Shown piece by piece: positions 34,789-44,671 of a DNA stretch of 64,000 bases. The stretch is from Pedobacter ginsengisoli (GTDB lineage: Bacteria; Bacteroidota; Bacteroidia; Sphingobacteriales; Sphingobacteriaceae): NCBI RefSeq assembly GCF_030244015.1, contig NZ_JASSYX010000002.1, forward strand, positions 62,001 through 126,000, given 5' to 3'. Position numbers and translations under genes: made by a program. Below the pieces are notes generated by a model, which saw only the letters and a list, made by a program, of their open reading frames with translations, had not been told where the DNA came from and ran no database searches. Position 1 is the stretch's first letter; the number at the start of each line of letters is the position of its first letter.

Positions 34789-36504
34789 ATGAATTTATCC
34801 TTAGACATTATTGTCATCTTTATTTTTTCCGCTTTTATACTTTGCATAGGCTTACTTTTTTCCCGGACGGGGGTGAATATGAAGTCTTTTTTTGCCGGTG
34901 GAGAAGCTGTGCCCTGGTTTATCGGGGGACTGTCCCTTTTTATGAGCTTCTTCTCTGCGGGGACTTTTGTGGCATGGGGCTCTGTGGCTTATAAATATGG
35001 GTGGGTATCAGTCACTATTCAATGGACGATGGCGCTCGGTGCATTGGCTGCGGCCTTATTTATAGCACCCCGCTGGAAAAAAACGGGAAACCTTACCGCT
35101 GCAGAGTATATACATGAGCGGCTTGGCGCGGGGGTTCAGAAAATGTACATCTATATTTTTATGGGCGTATCTCTGTTTATTAAAGGAGCTGTCCTATATC
35201 CGGTGGCGAAGCTGGTCAGTACTTCCCTCGGATTTCCACTGGCGGAAACTACAGTTGTTCTTGGCCTGATCATGATCGCGTATACTGCTGCGGGTGGGTT
35301 GTGGGCGGTCATGGTTACAGATATCCTGCAGTTTGTAGTGCTTTCGGCTGCCGTGCTGATCATCCTTCCCTTGTCACTGGAAAAGGTTGGCGGCATCAGC
35401 GCTTTCGTAAACAATTCCCCTGATGGGTTTTTTAATGTTTTCAATGGGGAGTACACTTTGTGGTTTGTAGTTGCCTTTACCATTTATCATATTTTTTACA
35501 TCGGTGGAAACTGGACATTTGTGCAGCGGTACACCAGCGTAGACAGTCCTAAATCGGCCAGTAAGGTGGCTTACCTCTTTGCCGCCCTGTATCTGATCAG
35601 TCCAATGATCTGGATGCTGCCCCCGATGATATTCAGAGTGATCGATCCCTCCCTTCAGGGCCTGGATACCGAAAATGCCTATCTTAAGATATGCCAAATG
35701 GTGCTACCTCCGGGACTAATGGGCCTGATGCTCACCGGAATGTATTTTTCTACATCGGCGACAGCCAATACCACTTTAAATGTGGTGGCTGCGGTGTTTA
35801 CCAATGACATTTATAAAAATATGATCAGACCCGAAGCAAATGAGCGGCAACTGATGCGTATTGCGCGTCTTTCTTCCTGGGCACTTGGAATATGTATGAT
35901 CCTCATTGCACTGGTCGTACCGGTAATGGGCGGGATGGTAGCTGTCGTACTTACCGTCGCAGCCATTACTGCTGGTCCTTTGCTGGCGCCACCGGTATGG
36001 GCATTGTTTTCAAAGCGGCTCACAGGTGCGGTTACGCTTTGGGTCACCTGTATCTCGCTGATGATCAATTTGCTGTTTAAGCTGGTGATTCCATTTCTTA
36101 GCGGATTTAAGCTGGACCGGGCAGAGGAGATGATGGTAGGAGTAGGTATTCCTGTTTTAATGCTGGTCATCAACGAGCTTTTTTTTGCAGATAAATCTGA
36201 GGCCTCAGCAGATTACCTGAACTATAAGGAAGTTAAGGCACGGCATAAAGCCGGGGCTGTCGCACGCGCAGCAGATATTGAAGAGATCATCCTGACCAGG
36301 AAGCAGAACCAGTTTGGTCTTAAGATCATCGCATTTTCACTGCTGGTTACGGCTTTGATCCTGTTTGTCCTTTGTCTGATTACTCCGGTCGGAAAGGTGC
36401 CGACCGGTATTGTGGGAGGACTGGTGCTGCTGATATCAGTGATTCCCTGGCTGGCGTCCAGGAAAGCGACAAGAGAAATAAATCAAATAACTAAAGAAGA
36501 TTAA
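34789..36504 (+). CDS. Sodium:solute symporter (SSS family)
   Basis: 571 aa inner-membrane symporter with about 13 membrane helices. The N terminus LSLDIIVIFIFSAFILCIGLLFS is followed by FFAGGEAVPWFIGGLSLFMSFFSAGTFVAWGS, the conserved helix-1 region of solute:sodium symporters, and later AYTAAGGLWAVMVTDILQFVVL and NWTFVQRYTSVDSPKSASK. SSS proteins in glycan loci usually import the monosaccharide released in the periplasm. First gene of unit 2, directly downstream of the palindrome, and only 1 bp before the FAD oxidoreductase gene. Confidence 0.9.
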   Translation: MNLSLDIIVIFIFSAFILCIGLLFSRTGVNMKSFFAGGEAVPWFIGGLSLFMSFFSAGTFVAWGSVAYKYGWVSVTIQWTMALGALAAALFIAPRWKKTGNLTAAEYIHERLGAGVQKMYIYIFMGVSLFIKGAVLYPVAKLVSTSLGFPLAETTVVLGLIMIAYTAAGGLWAVMVTDILQFVVLSAAVLIILPLSLEKVGGISAFVNNSPDGFFNVFNGEYTLWFVVAFTIYHIFYIGGNWTFVQRYTSVDSPKSASKVAYLFAALYLISPMIWMLPPMIFRVIDPSLQGLDTENAYLKICQMVLPPGLMGLMLTGMYFSTSATANTTLNVVAAVFTNDIYKNMIRPEANERQLMRIARLSSWALGICMILIALVVPVMGGMVAVVLTVAAITAGPLLAPPVWALFSKRLTGAVTLWVTCISLMINLLFKLVIPFLSGFKLDRAEEMMVGVGIPVLMLVINELFFADKSEASADYLNYKEVKARHKAGAVARAADIEEIILTRKQNQFGLKIIAFSLLVTALILFVLCLITPVGKVPTGIVGGLVLLISVIPWLASRKATREINQITKED

Positions 36505-36505
36505 T

Positions 36506-38782
36506 ATGATCATAGGAACGCCTGCTGAAAAAAGGCGAATTAAGCAAATAGATTTAACTGCAGACCTGACGGTGATAGGAGGAGGCCTTTCGGGTACCTG
36601 TTGCGCCATCACTGCAGCACGTCAGGGCATTAAAGTCGTGCTCATCCAGGATCGGCCTCTGCTTGGTGGAAATTCATCAAGCGAGGTCCGGTTATGGGTA
36701 CTGGGCGCTACTTCACATATGGGTAATAACAACCGCTGGGCAAGGGAGGGCGGGGTGATCAATGAGATCCTTATCGAAAATACTTACCGCAATGAGGAAA
36801 GCAACCCACTTGTTTTTGATACCATCCTGCTCGAAAAAGTTGTTGCTGAAGCCAATATTACTTTGCTGCTGAACACGGCGGTATCGGACCTGGATATGAA
36901 TGGCGGCCATATTGAAAGGGTAAAAGCGTTTTGCAGCCAGAACAGTACTGCCTATACGGTTACATCCCCCTTGTTTTGTGATGCTTCCGGTGACGGGATT
37001 GTCGGATTTCTGGCTGGTGCTGCATTTCGTATGGGTGCAGAGTCCAAAAGTGAATTTGGCGAAAAATTTGCACCTTCTGCAGAATATGGTGAGCTGTTGG
37101 GGCATTCACTGTATTTCTATACTAAAGATACCCATCGCCCGGTCAAATTCGTTCCGCCGGCATTCGCCTTGTCTGATATCACCAAAATACCAAGATACCG
37201 GAAGTTTTCTGTTAAGGACCAGGGGTGTAACCTCTGGTGGATTGAGTACGGTGGCAGACTGGATACTGTTCATGATACGGAAAAGATCAAATGGGAACTT
37301 TGGAAGGTAATTTATGGCGTGTGGAACTATATCAAAAACTCGGGAGATTTCCCTGAAGCGGAGACCATGAGCCTGGAATGGGTCGGTACAATTCCCGGTA
37401 AACGGGAAAGCAGGCGCTTTGAGGGTGACTATATGCTGAAACAGCAGGATATTGTTGAACAAAGGGAATTTGAAGATGTGGTCGCTTTTGGCGGTTGGAG
37501 CATCGATCTGCATCCGGCGGATGGTATATTCAGCGAGTTGCCGGGCTGCAACCAATGGCATAGTAAAGGGATCTATGGTATCCCGTACCGATGCTATTAC
37601 AGCAGGAATATTCAAAATCTTTTCCTTGCCGGGCGCATCATAAGTGCAACACATGTCGCATTCGGATCGAGCAGGGTAATGGGTACCTGCTCTCATGGGG
37701 CGCAGGCTGTGGGCGTGGCAACATCTCTTTGCAAGAAATACGGCGTTAGTCCTTCCGTGCTGGGCAGGGAGCATATTAAAGAGCTTCAGCTGGAGCTCCT
37801 GAAGACGGGTCAGCATCTGCCGGGTGTACCTTTGAATGACAGTCTGGACCTGGTCAGATCAGCACAATCCATTACTTCGAGTTCGACGATGGTGTTGTCA
37901 CGGATACCGGGAGGAGATCTGTGGAAACCAATTGCCCAGTCTGCGGGGCAGATGCTCCCGGTACAGCAGGGAAAAATGCCTGAAATTACCTTGCGGCTCA
38001 ATGTACTTGGACCTACAGAACTGAGGATAGAGCTGCGCAAAAGTTCCAAGCCGGAAAACCACACTCCGGATGTGACGCTTGATTCCTGTGTTAAATATTT
38101 AAAAGCCGGGGTACAGGACCTGGTATTGGATTTCGATGTACATTTTACAGAGGCTTGCTATGCCTTTGTCTGCATTATGAAAAATGAACTGGTTCAGATA
38201 GAATATAGTAAAAAACGAATTTCGGGTATACTCTCGGTCTTTAACAGCATTAATCCGGCGGTGTCTAATTATGGCAAACAGGAGCCGCCAGAGGATATCG
38301 GGGTGGATGCATTTGAGTTCTGGTGCCCCCAGCGCAGGCCTGAAGGTCAGAATTTCGCCCTGAGCATTAACCCGGGACTGACGGTCTTTAGCCCAGAAAA
38401 CCTGCGCAATGGATGGCATCGACCGGTATCTTCGGTCAATGCCTGGGTAGCAGATTATACCGACCGGGAGGCTAAAATTACCATTTCATGGGGCCGTGAG
38501 GTCACTATAAAAACGCTTACGCTAAGTTTTGATTGTGACTATGACCATCCGATGGAAAATGTGCTGATGCGACAGAATGAAGATGTGCAGCCGTTTTGTG
38601 CGACGGAGGTGAGGGTGTATAATTGCAATGACGTAGAAGTGGGCAGGATTACACGAAACCATCAGGCGCTGAGCACCATTCATTTTGAGACGGCGGTGAC
38701 GGTGCAGCAATTGAAACTGGTCGTTTCCAATTCCAATGAGGATGTGCCGGTTTCCCTGTTTGAAGTGAGGTGCTATAATTAA
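36506..38782 (+). CDS. FAD-dependent oxidoreductase with C-terminal beta domain
   Basis: 758 aa without a signal peptide. FAD-binding Rossmann motif GGGLSG at residues 25-30, followed by GGNSSSEVRLWVLGATSHMG, typical of the FAD_oxidored family often misnamed xanthan lyase. The family signature SHGAQAVGVATSLCKKYGVSP lies near residue 400. The last ~200 residues are not part of the FAD fold: they look like beta-sandwich modules, the final one discoidin-like (NGWHRPVSSVNAWVADYTDREAKI...TIKTLTLSFD). The substrate is unknown; context suggests a sugar or uronic/ulosonic derivative taken up by the symporter, to which it is tightly linked. Confidence 0.8.
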   Translation: MIIGTPAEKRRIKQIDLTADLTVIGGGLSGTCCAITAARQGIKVVLIQDRPLLGGNSSSEVRLWVLGATSHMGNNNRWAREGGVINEILIENTYRNEESNPLVFDTILLEKVVAEANITLLLNTAVSDLDMNGGHIERVKAFCSQNSTAYTVTSPLFCDASGDGIVGFLAGAAFRMGAESKSEFGEKFAPSAEYGELLGHSLYFYTKDTHRPVKFVPPAFALSDITKIPRYRKFSVKDQGCNLWWIEYGGRLDTVHDTEKIKWELWKVIYGVWNYIKNSGDFPEAETMSLEWVGTIPGKRESRRFEGDYMLKQQDIVEQREFEDVVAFGGWSIDLHPADGIFSELPGCNQWHSKGIYGIPYRCYYSRNIQNLFLAGRIISATHVAFGSSRVMGTCSHGAQAVGVATSLCKKYGVSPSVLGREHIKELQLELLKTGQHLPGVPLNDSLDLVRSAQSITSSSTMVLSRIPGGDLWKPIAQSAGQMLPVQQGKMPEITLRLNVLGPTELRIELRKSSKPENHTPDVTLDSCVKYLKAGVQDLVLDFDVHFTEACYAFVCIMKNELVQIEYSKKRISGILSVFNSINPAVSNYGKQEPPEDIGVDAFEFWCPQRRPEGQNFALSINPGLTVFSPENLRNGWHRPVSSVNAWVADYTDREAKITISWGREVTIKTLTLSFDCDYDHPMENVLMRQNEDVQPFCATEVRVYNCNDVEVGRITRNHQALSTIHFETAVTVQQLKLVVSNSNEDVPVSLFEVRCYN

Positions 38783-38812
38783 ATATATCAATGGAGCTTT
38801 AATAGAAAGAGA

Positions 38813-40216
38813 ATGAAACTCATTACAAAAATATTGCTGATCATGCTGTTGGCTTCACTGCCTGCTGCCGCGCAGGTAAAACTGCCTGCTTTTTTTTCAG
38901 ACCATATGGTACTCCAGCAAAAGAGCAAGGTAAAAATATGGGGCACCGTGTCTGGTGACGGCCTGGTGTGCGTTGTTACTTCCTGGAGTAATAAAAGTTA
39001 TAGAACAAAGGCAGGTGTTGATGGCAAATGGCTGCTGCAAATAGAAACACCGGCAGCCGGGGGGCCTTTTACACTGGAAATTAAACAAAAAAACAGGATA
39101 ATCTTGAATGATGTGATGATTGGGGAGGTATGGCTCTGCTCGGGACAATCCAATATGGATATGCCGGTCAAGGGTTACCTGAATTCACCGGTACTTGGTT
39201 CCAATGACCTGCTGATAGAAGCACCCAACAAAAAAATCAGGCTTTTTCATGTCGGTAGAAATACGTCTGCGACAGCTTTATCAGATGTGAAAGGGGCATG
39301 GATGGAAGCAGACGTTTCTGCGGTTAAGGAATTCAGCGCTGTCGGTTTTCAGTTTGCAAAGTTTATACAGCAGCATCTTGGTGTTCCGGTTGGTATGATC
39401 CAGTCGACCTGGGGGGGCTCTCCAATTGAAGCTTGGATGGATAAGTTTGCTCTGGAGGAGGGACTGAAGGAGGGACTTGACGGAGACAAAGCCATTAGTA
39501 AAGCTGCACATCAAACGCCGTCCAACCTTTTTAACGGGATGATTGCGCCCATCGTCGGGTATGGCATAAGGGGGGTACTTTGGTACCAGGGTGAGCAGAA
39601 CCGGCATAATTATGCTTCTTATCTGACCTTGCAACCGGCAATGGTGAGTTCATGGAGAAAGCACTGGGGCATAGGTGACTGGCCCTTTTATTATGTCCAG
39701 ATCGCACCCATGCAATATTCGGAGTCGCAAAGTGCGCTGATCCCAAGGTTGAGGGAGGTTCAGTCTAAGGCGATGGGCCTGATCCCTCAATCAGGAATGG
39801 CGGTTTCCATTGACGCCGGAGAAGAGCGGAATATCCACCCTGCAAATAAAACGGTCATCAGTAAGCGTCTTGCGTACTGGGCTCTAGCCAATGCCTATCA
39901 AAAGCAGGGGATTGTTTTCCGGGGACCGGAATACGAATCTTTCAAGGTTTCAAATGATACCGTCGAACTGCAGTTTAGAAATGCGGAACTTGGGTTTTCG
40001 ACATTCGGGAAAAAGCTGACCCAATTTGAAATTTCGGGGGCAGATAGAAAATTTTATCCTGCTGACGCTGTTCTGAAAGGACGGAAGGTTTTGGTATACA
40101 GTGAACAGGTAAAGAAACCTGTTGCGGTGAGGTATGCATTTAAAGACTGGGCGGTAGGAGAACTTTATAATACAGAAGGCTTACCTGCTTCCTCATTTCG
40201 TACGGACAACTGGTAG
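38813..40216 (+). CDS. Sialate O-acetylesterase-like SGNH esterase
   Basis: 467 aa with a signal peptide (ends LPAAAQ). The mature N terminus VKLPAFFSDHMVLQQKSKVKIWGT is characteristic of the family. Catalytic Ser113 sits in CSGQSNMDMPV, and D334/H342 in DAGEERNIHP provide the other catalytic residues; WYQGEQNRHNY is the conserved middle block. Enzymes of this family remove acetyl groups from sialic acid or from acetylated plant polysaccharides. Probably periplasmic, removing acetyl groups so the glycosidases can act. Third gene of unit 2. Confidence 0.9.
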   Translation: MKLITKILLIMLLASLPAAAQVKLPAFFSDHMVLQQKSKVKIWGTVSGDGLVCVVTSWSNKSYRTKAGVDGKWLLQIETPAAGGPFTLEIKQKNRIILNDVMIGEVWLCSGQSNMDMPVKGYLNSPVLGSNDLLIEAPNKKIRLFHVGRNTSATALSDVKGAWMEADVSAVKEFSAVGFQFAKFIQQHLGVPVGMIQSTWGGSPIEAWMDKFALEEGLKEGLDGDKAISKAAHQTPSNLFNGMIAPIVGYGIRGVLWYQGEQNRHNYASYLTLQPAMVSSWRKHWGIGDWPFYYVQIAPMQYSESQSALIPRLREVQSKAMGLIPQSGMAVSIDAGEERNIHPANKTVISKRLAYWALANAYQKQGIVFRGPEYESFKVSNDTVELQFRNAELGFSTFGKKLTQFEISGADRKFYPADAVLKGRKVLVYSEQVKKPVAVRYAFKDWAVGELYNTEGLPASSFRTDNW

Positions 40217-40263
40217 GATTCTGACAGACAATTAAAATCATATAAACATAGACACAGGTTTCA

Positions 40264-42570
40264 ATGAAAATTTTTAAGAGCGCTTTACTGATGCTGATTT
40301 GCTTCACTTTCTTATCTGTCAAAGCAGTTAAACCGGATGATGCGGTGATTGTCATCAAAAAGAAAAGTTACAAATTGCTCATTCGCAAAGAAAAATTTGC
40401 TTTTTCTTTTCAGGATGCCAGTGGCCATCTGGTTGCTGATTTTCATCCGGTATCTGGCATAAACATAGGGTTGTCGGGAGAACCGCCAGCACCTGCACCA
40501 GTGTATATCCGGACCGTTTCTTCAGCAGACACTTTGTTCTCATGTATAGTAGCAAATGCCGTCGGGTTGAGGGCCAGGGTAGATTTTTATTTGTCGGATG
40601 CGGTGATCAATCTGAGGATTGCACCGGAAGACAGGACAGGAGTCGCTCAAAAAGCAAATCTGAGTTATACGATCGAGGCGCGTACAGCCGGATTCGGTCC
40701 GGTTTACGGTCTTGGGGATCATGGGTCTTATGGTCAAAGTACTAACCTGTTTGGCTATAGCAATGATAATTTTATGAATACCACGGACAAGTCCCGGTTT
40801 ATAACAAGTTTTGCTGTGTTTCCAAAACAGCAGTTTGCTGAGGTCGTTTTTGAAAAGGCCAGTAAACGTGTTGGTATCAATAGCAATGAGAACAAATTGG
40901 GGGCTAATCAGGTAGGGTCAGTCAATATTTATTATTTCTTTGGCGATATGCAGGAGATTTATGCCGGTTATGCGAAGGTGAGAATCGCAGAAGGCTATCC
41001 TGATTTTAAGCCTAAATATGATTTTTTTGATCTCGGATATGAAGCTTTCGGCTCGCTGGGCTGGAACACTGCACAATCCACCGTGCAAAATGATGTGTCG
41101 TCATACCTGCAGCGGGGATATCCTTTAAAGTGGGTCGTGGTTGGCTCCGGGTTTTGGAAGGGAGACAGGAAATCACCGTCTGAAGGCTCCACCAATAGCT
41201 TTGGAATCTGGGATGATACTTTTCAGCAGAACAGAAAGGATGACCTGCCAAATCCCCGGTATCCAGATGTAGCGGGGTTTAAAAAGTATTTCCGTGATCG
41301 GAACATCAGCCTGATCCTGGGCATCAGGGTTAATTTTAAAGCACCTTCTGATCAGGGTGGTTTTGATAATCCGGTAAATGACGGTCCTTATACCAATGAA
41401 GGAATCAGGAATGATTATTTTATAAAGGATACGGAGGGTAAACCCAAAGTATTTTCAGCAGTCTTTCCTAAAGGGAATGTCTATATTCTTAACGGAAACA
41501 ACCCTGCGGCTGTGCAATGGTTCTATAACGGGTCAAAGAAATGGGGCGTTATGGGTTATAAGGAAGATACCATGATGAAAGACGGGCGTCTTGTAATGGA
41601 CGATGGAAAGGCCAATAAAGCCGATGAAATTCTGATGAAGAATGGTTACCATGTGATGGTACGCAATGCGGCTTATTCTGTGCCAGGGGAAATCATCAGG
41701 ATCGAAGATACCCAGTATGGCCAGGATCAGGACCGCCCGCTGATCAATGTACTGAGTTTTGCGGCAAGTGCCGCACCCAATACTTATCCGGACATTGTTG
41801 GCGGAAAATATCATAAACTGCCTCTGAGCGAAGATGTGAAAAGATATTATGTGAGAAATTCGCTGTTTGCTGCAGTTTGCCCCGCAATGTCGCTTGGATT
41901 GGGCCCCTGGCACCTGGAAAATAAACTGTATGAACAGGTCATCAAAAAAACAGCGGACTGGCACCATCAGTTTGCGCCATATATTTACAGTGCGGCTTTG
42001 GAAAGTTATTATACGGGGTATCCGGTTACGATGACGCCTCTGCAAATTGCGTACCCTAAAGATACAGCAACTTATGATCTGGCCAGCAAGATGAAAAAAC
42101 AATATTCCTGGATGCTGGGCCCGTCATTGCTGGCTGCTCCAGCTTATGGAAATGACTATGCTACCGTTGTTTCAAGAAATGTATACCTGCCCGAAGGAGT
42201 GTGGCTGGATTATGAATCGGGCGAGAAATTTAAGGGGCCTCTTGTTTTGAAAGATTATCCTTTTCCTGATGATAAGATCCCGGTCTTTGTCGGTGGTAAA
42301 GGGGTGCTGATTAAAAAATCAAATGATGCTGATGAGTTTATTGCAACGGTATATCCCGTTAGCCACCCGAATTCAACCTATAAATTCTACTACCCTGATG
42401 GTAAATCAGAATCGGTGATCAGCAATAAGAATGTAAACTGGGATGCGGAGATCGTAATTATGGATGGTATTTCAAAGAAACAGATTGCCCCGGTTTATTC
42501 TGAAAAATTTCATGCTTATAGTTTTCCTGTACAAAAAGGTCACCACTATAGCATTAAAAACAGAAACTAA
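40264..42570 (+). CDS. Glycoside hydrolase family 31-like enzyme
   Basis: 768 aa with an N-terminal hydrophobic signal (ALLMLICFTFLSVKAV). An N-terminal beta-sandwich (GFGPVYGLGDHGSYGQSTNLFGYSNDN) precedes the TIM barrel; the likely nucleophile is D435 in GVMGYKEDTMMKDG, where most GH31 enzymes have a W-x-D-M-x-E or K-T-D-F-G-E motif, so the surrounding residues are atypical. YSWMLGPSLLAAPAYGNDYATVVSRNVYLPEGVWLDYESGEKF is the family's C-terminal beta-domain signature. GH31 members cleave alpha-glucosides, alpha-xylosides or alpha-galactosides; the specificity here is uncertain. Last gene of unit 2. Confidence 0.85.
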   Translation: MKIFKSALLMLICFTFLSVKAVKPDDAVIVIKKKSYKLLIRKEKFAFSFQDASGHLVADFHPVSGINIGLSGEPPAPAPVYIRTVSSADTLFSCIVANAVGLRARVDFYLSDAVINLRIAPEDRTGVAQKANLSYTIEARTAGFGPVYGLGDHGSYGQSTNLFGYSNDNFMNTTDKSRFITSFAVFPKQQFAEVVFEKASKRVGINSNENKLGANQVGSVNIYYFFGDMQEIYAGYAKVRIAEGYPDFKPKYDFFDLGYEAFGSLGWNTAQSTVQNDVSSYLQRGYPLKWVVVGSGFWKGDRKSPSEGSTNSFGIWDDTFQQNRKDDLPNPRYPDVAGFKKYFRDRNISLILGIRVNFKAPSDQGGFDNPVNDGPYTNEGIRNDYFIKDTEGKPKVFSAVFPKGNVYILNGNNPAAVQWFYNGSKKWGVMGYKEDTMMKDGRLVMDDGKANKADEILMKNGYHVMVRNAAYSVPGEIIRIEDTQYGQDQDRPLINVLSFAASAAPNTYPDIVGGKYHKLPLSEDVKRYYVRNSLFAAVCPAMSLGLGPWHLENKLYEQVIKKTADWHHQFAPYIYSAALESYYTGYPVTMTPLQIAYPKDTATYDLASKMKKQYSWMLGPSLLAAPAYGNDYATVVSRNVYLPEGVWLDYESGEKFKGPLVLKDYPFPDDKIPVFVGGKGVLIKKSNDADEFIATVYPVSHPNSTYKFYYPDGKSESVISNKNVNWDAEIVIMDGISKKQIAPVYSEKFHAYSFPVQKGHHYSIKNRN

Positions 42571-42665
42571 TACGATGATGCTGTTTAATCTTATCTCAGT
42601 GGCAGATAGGAAAGCTTTCAGAGCTTCACCTTCGGGATGGGATGATTACTGCTAAGAAATGTTTA

Positions 42666-43748
42666 CTAATGGTGTGCGGAAAACTTTTGAAACCGCTTTA
42701 CCATTTTTTCAAGTTCTGAAGTTTGTTTCTTGTTTAATGTTTTAAAGGGTGATGTCTCTACCAATACAGATTTCCCTTTTAGGATACGTTTCCAACCACC
42801 TTCAATCACGCCATCCAATATGATCAACCTGTTGAACACAGGATTGTCCCGGCTCATCCCGGCGGGTGCTTTTGACGGATCATAAATAGCACTGCGGTCT
42901 ATATAGCTCATTCCGTATTCGTCATAGTCGGGCATGAGGAAGTCGCGCTGTATCTTTTCAGAAGAGAGTTCTGTTACTTTATCCAGGGTTTCCCGGTGCA
43001 GGATATAGGTTGCATCACCAACTTGCGTTTTTGCGAAAACCGTGGTATCCAGCATGGATTCCCCTTTTTTCGCGTCCGTGATGCTCAGTCCTGACCAGAC
43101 AGAAAAGTCTTTTAGCGTTGCGGGCCCTCTGCTGCGGAAATACCGGCTGCCCAGCTCGTACAGGGCTTCTTCTTTGGAAAGTGATTTTGACTGTGGCGCC
43201 CTGCTGTTAAACAGGGCATAGGTAAACTGTTTACCCTCGCGGGGACCACTGGTCACCAGGCATTCGGTCTCTGCGTTCATCATCACATGGCCCATCTGCA
43301 GGCCGTCCAGTTTAATGTTGTGCTTTTCCAGTTCCTCTGAAAGGGCATTTCTGGTCATATGCCCGCCGTCTTCCAGCGATCTGCCGATGATGTCGCTACA
43401 TTTGCTGAAAAGTTTGCTGTCCAGATTGAGCTCACGCTCATAATAGGCCATGGCCTGCCTGATCCGCGGAGCGCTGAGCTCAGTAAGCCACCTGATGTCC
43501 TCAGGGGATACAAAGTGCCAGGTCGGCCGCATGAGGTGTGTCCGGAGGATCAGGCCTTCATTGTAAGCCTTTTCAACTTCAGTTTCCGTCGTGTCCTTCA
43601 AGCGCAGGCCGATCGCCCATTTGGCCATCGAATATTCCTGCGCCTGCATGGCCACCATCCAGTTGACAACCTCTTCGGGTTTGTCGAGGCGGGTCTCTCC
43701 GATCTGCTGATTATATAAGCGGTAGTTGATGATGTCGGCGGGTTTCAT
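42666..43748 (-). CDS. Winged-helix DNA-binding domain protein (HTH_42/AlkZ-like)
   Basis: 360 aa. Starts INYRLYNQQIGETRLDKPEEVVNWMVAMQAQEYSMAKWAIGLRL, the typical opening of this family, followed by LRTHLMRPTWHFVSPEDIRWL. Relatives include the AlkZ/YcaQ DNA glycosylases that unhook interstrand crosslinks, in which a Q-x-Q or related motif is catalytic; here MQAQEYS (residues 33-39) fits that position. A repair role is therefore possible but not shown. Monocistronic, on the opposite strand to the glycan units. Confidence 0.8.
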   Translation of the reverse strand: MKPADIINYRLYNQQIGETRLDKPEEVVNWMVAMQAQEYSMAKWAIGLRLKDTTETEVEKAYNEGLILRTHLMRPTWHFVSPEDIRWLTELSAPRIRQAMAYYERELNLDSKLFSKCSDIIGRSLEDGGHMTRNALSEELEKHNIKLDGLQMGHVMMNAETECLVTSGPREGKQFTYALFNSRAPQSKSLSKEEALYELGSRYFRSRGPATLKDFSVWSGLSITDAKKGESMLDTTVFAKTQVGDATYILHRETLDKVTELSSEKIQRDFLMPDYDEYGMSYIDRSAIYDPSKAPAGMSRDNPVFNRLIILDGVIEGGWKRILKGKSVLVETSPFKTLNKKQTSELEKMVKRFQKFSAHH

Positions 43749-43788
43749 GTTTCCAAATTACGAAACTGAAAGGAAATATCCACTTCTG

Positions 43789-44583
43789 CTAGAGAATCGA
43801 CCTCACCAGCCCGCCTTCTGCTCTTATCGCCGCACCGTTGGTAGCCGATGCCAGCGGGCTTACATAATAGGTTACAATATTGGCGATCTCTTCGACAGAT
43901 GCGAAACGCTGCAGGAGTGAAGTCGGTCTTAAATTCTTAAAGAAATCAGCTTCTACCTCATCAGTTGAAATACTGCCTGCTCTGGCCAGGTCTTCAATAA
44001 AGGTACCCACGCCTTTAGATTTTGTAGGTCCTGGCAGAATTGCGTTTACGGTAACACCAGTGCCCTTACTGAGTTCGGCAAGACCTCTGCTTACTGCAAG
44101 CTGCGCAGTCTTGGTCATTCCGTAGTGGATCATTTCATCAGGTATAAACACCGCGGATTCGCTGGAGATGAAGATGATCCGGCCCCAGTTCTTTGCCAGC
44201 ATCTTTGGAAAGATATTTCTTGATAAGCGGATTCCGCTCATGACATTCACTTCAAAGAAGCGAAACCAGTCTTCATCAGGGATTTCTTCAAAGGGTTTAG
44301 GCTCAAAGATCCCGGCGTTATTGACCAGGATATCGATATCCGGCAATTGTTCTATCAGTGCGCTGACTTCTTCTGCATTTGAAAAGTCCGCCGCCAGGCC
44401 AGAGACATCTGCATCTTTTACCAGTTGCTGCAGCTCTTTTACGGCAGTAGCGACGCCTTCTTCTGATCGGCCGTTGATGACAACTTTAGCGCCTTCTTGC
44501 AGTAAACTTTGGGCTATTGCAAAGCCGATGCCGGCTGTTGAGCCGCTAATAAATGCGGTTTTATTACGAAGTTGTAAATCCAT
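43789..44583 (-). CDS. SDR-family oxidoreductase
   Basis: 264 aa short-chain dehydrogenase/reductase. The NAD(P)-binding motif is SGSTAGIG (residues 13-20), with NNAGIF, and the catalytic Ser/Tyr/Lys appear as FISSESAVFIPDEMIHYGMTKTA. The sequence GRSEEGVATAV after the second beta strand favours NADP. The substrate is unknown. A minus-strand -7 box (44602-44609) lies 18 bp upstream of the start. Confidence 0.88.
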   Translation of the reverse strand: MDLQLRNKTAFISGSTAGIGFAIAQSLLQEGAKVVINGRSEEGVATAVKELQQLVKDADVSGLAADFSNAEEVSALIEQLPDIDILVNNAGIFEPKPFEEIPDEDWFRFFEVNVMSGIRLSRNIFPKMLAKNWGRIIFISSESAVFIPDEMIHYGMTKTAQLAVSRGLAELSKGTGVTVNAILPGPTKSKGVGTFIEDLARAGSISTDEVEADFFKNLRPTSLLQRFASVEEIANIVTYYVSPLASATNGAAIRAEGGLVRSIL

Positions 44584-44601
44584 AGTTTTAAATTATAATT
44601 T

Positions 44602-44609
44602 CAAAACTA
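44602..44609 (-). promoter_or_regulatory. Bacteroidota -7 promoter box for the SDR gene
   Basis: TAGTTTTG on the minus strand matches TAnnTTTG; predicted leader about 12 nt. Confidence 0.45.
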
Positions 44610-44671
44610 CAGCTATATTATTCACAATGTTTCGGGGCCTTACAATTGTGGCACAAAACTGACTGCTTTCC

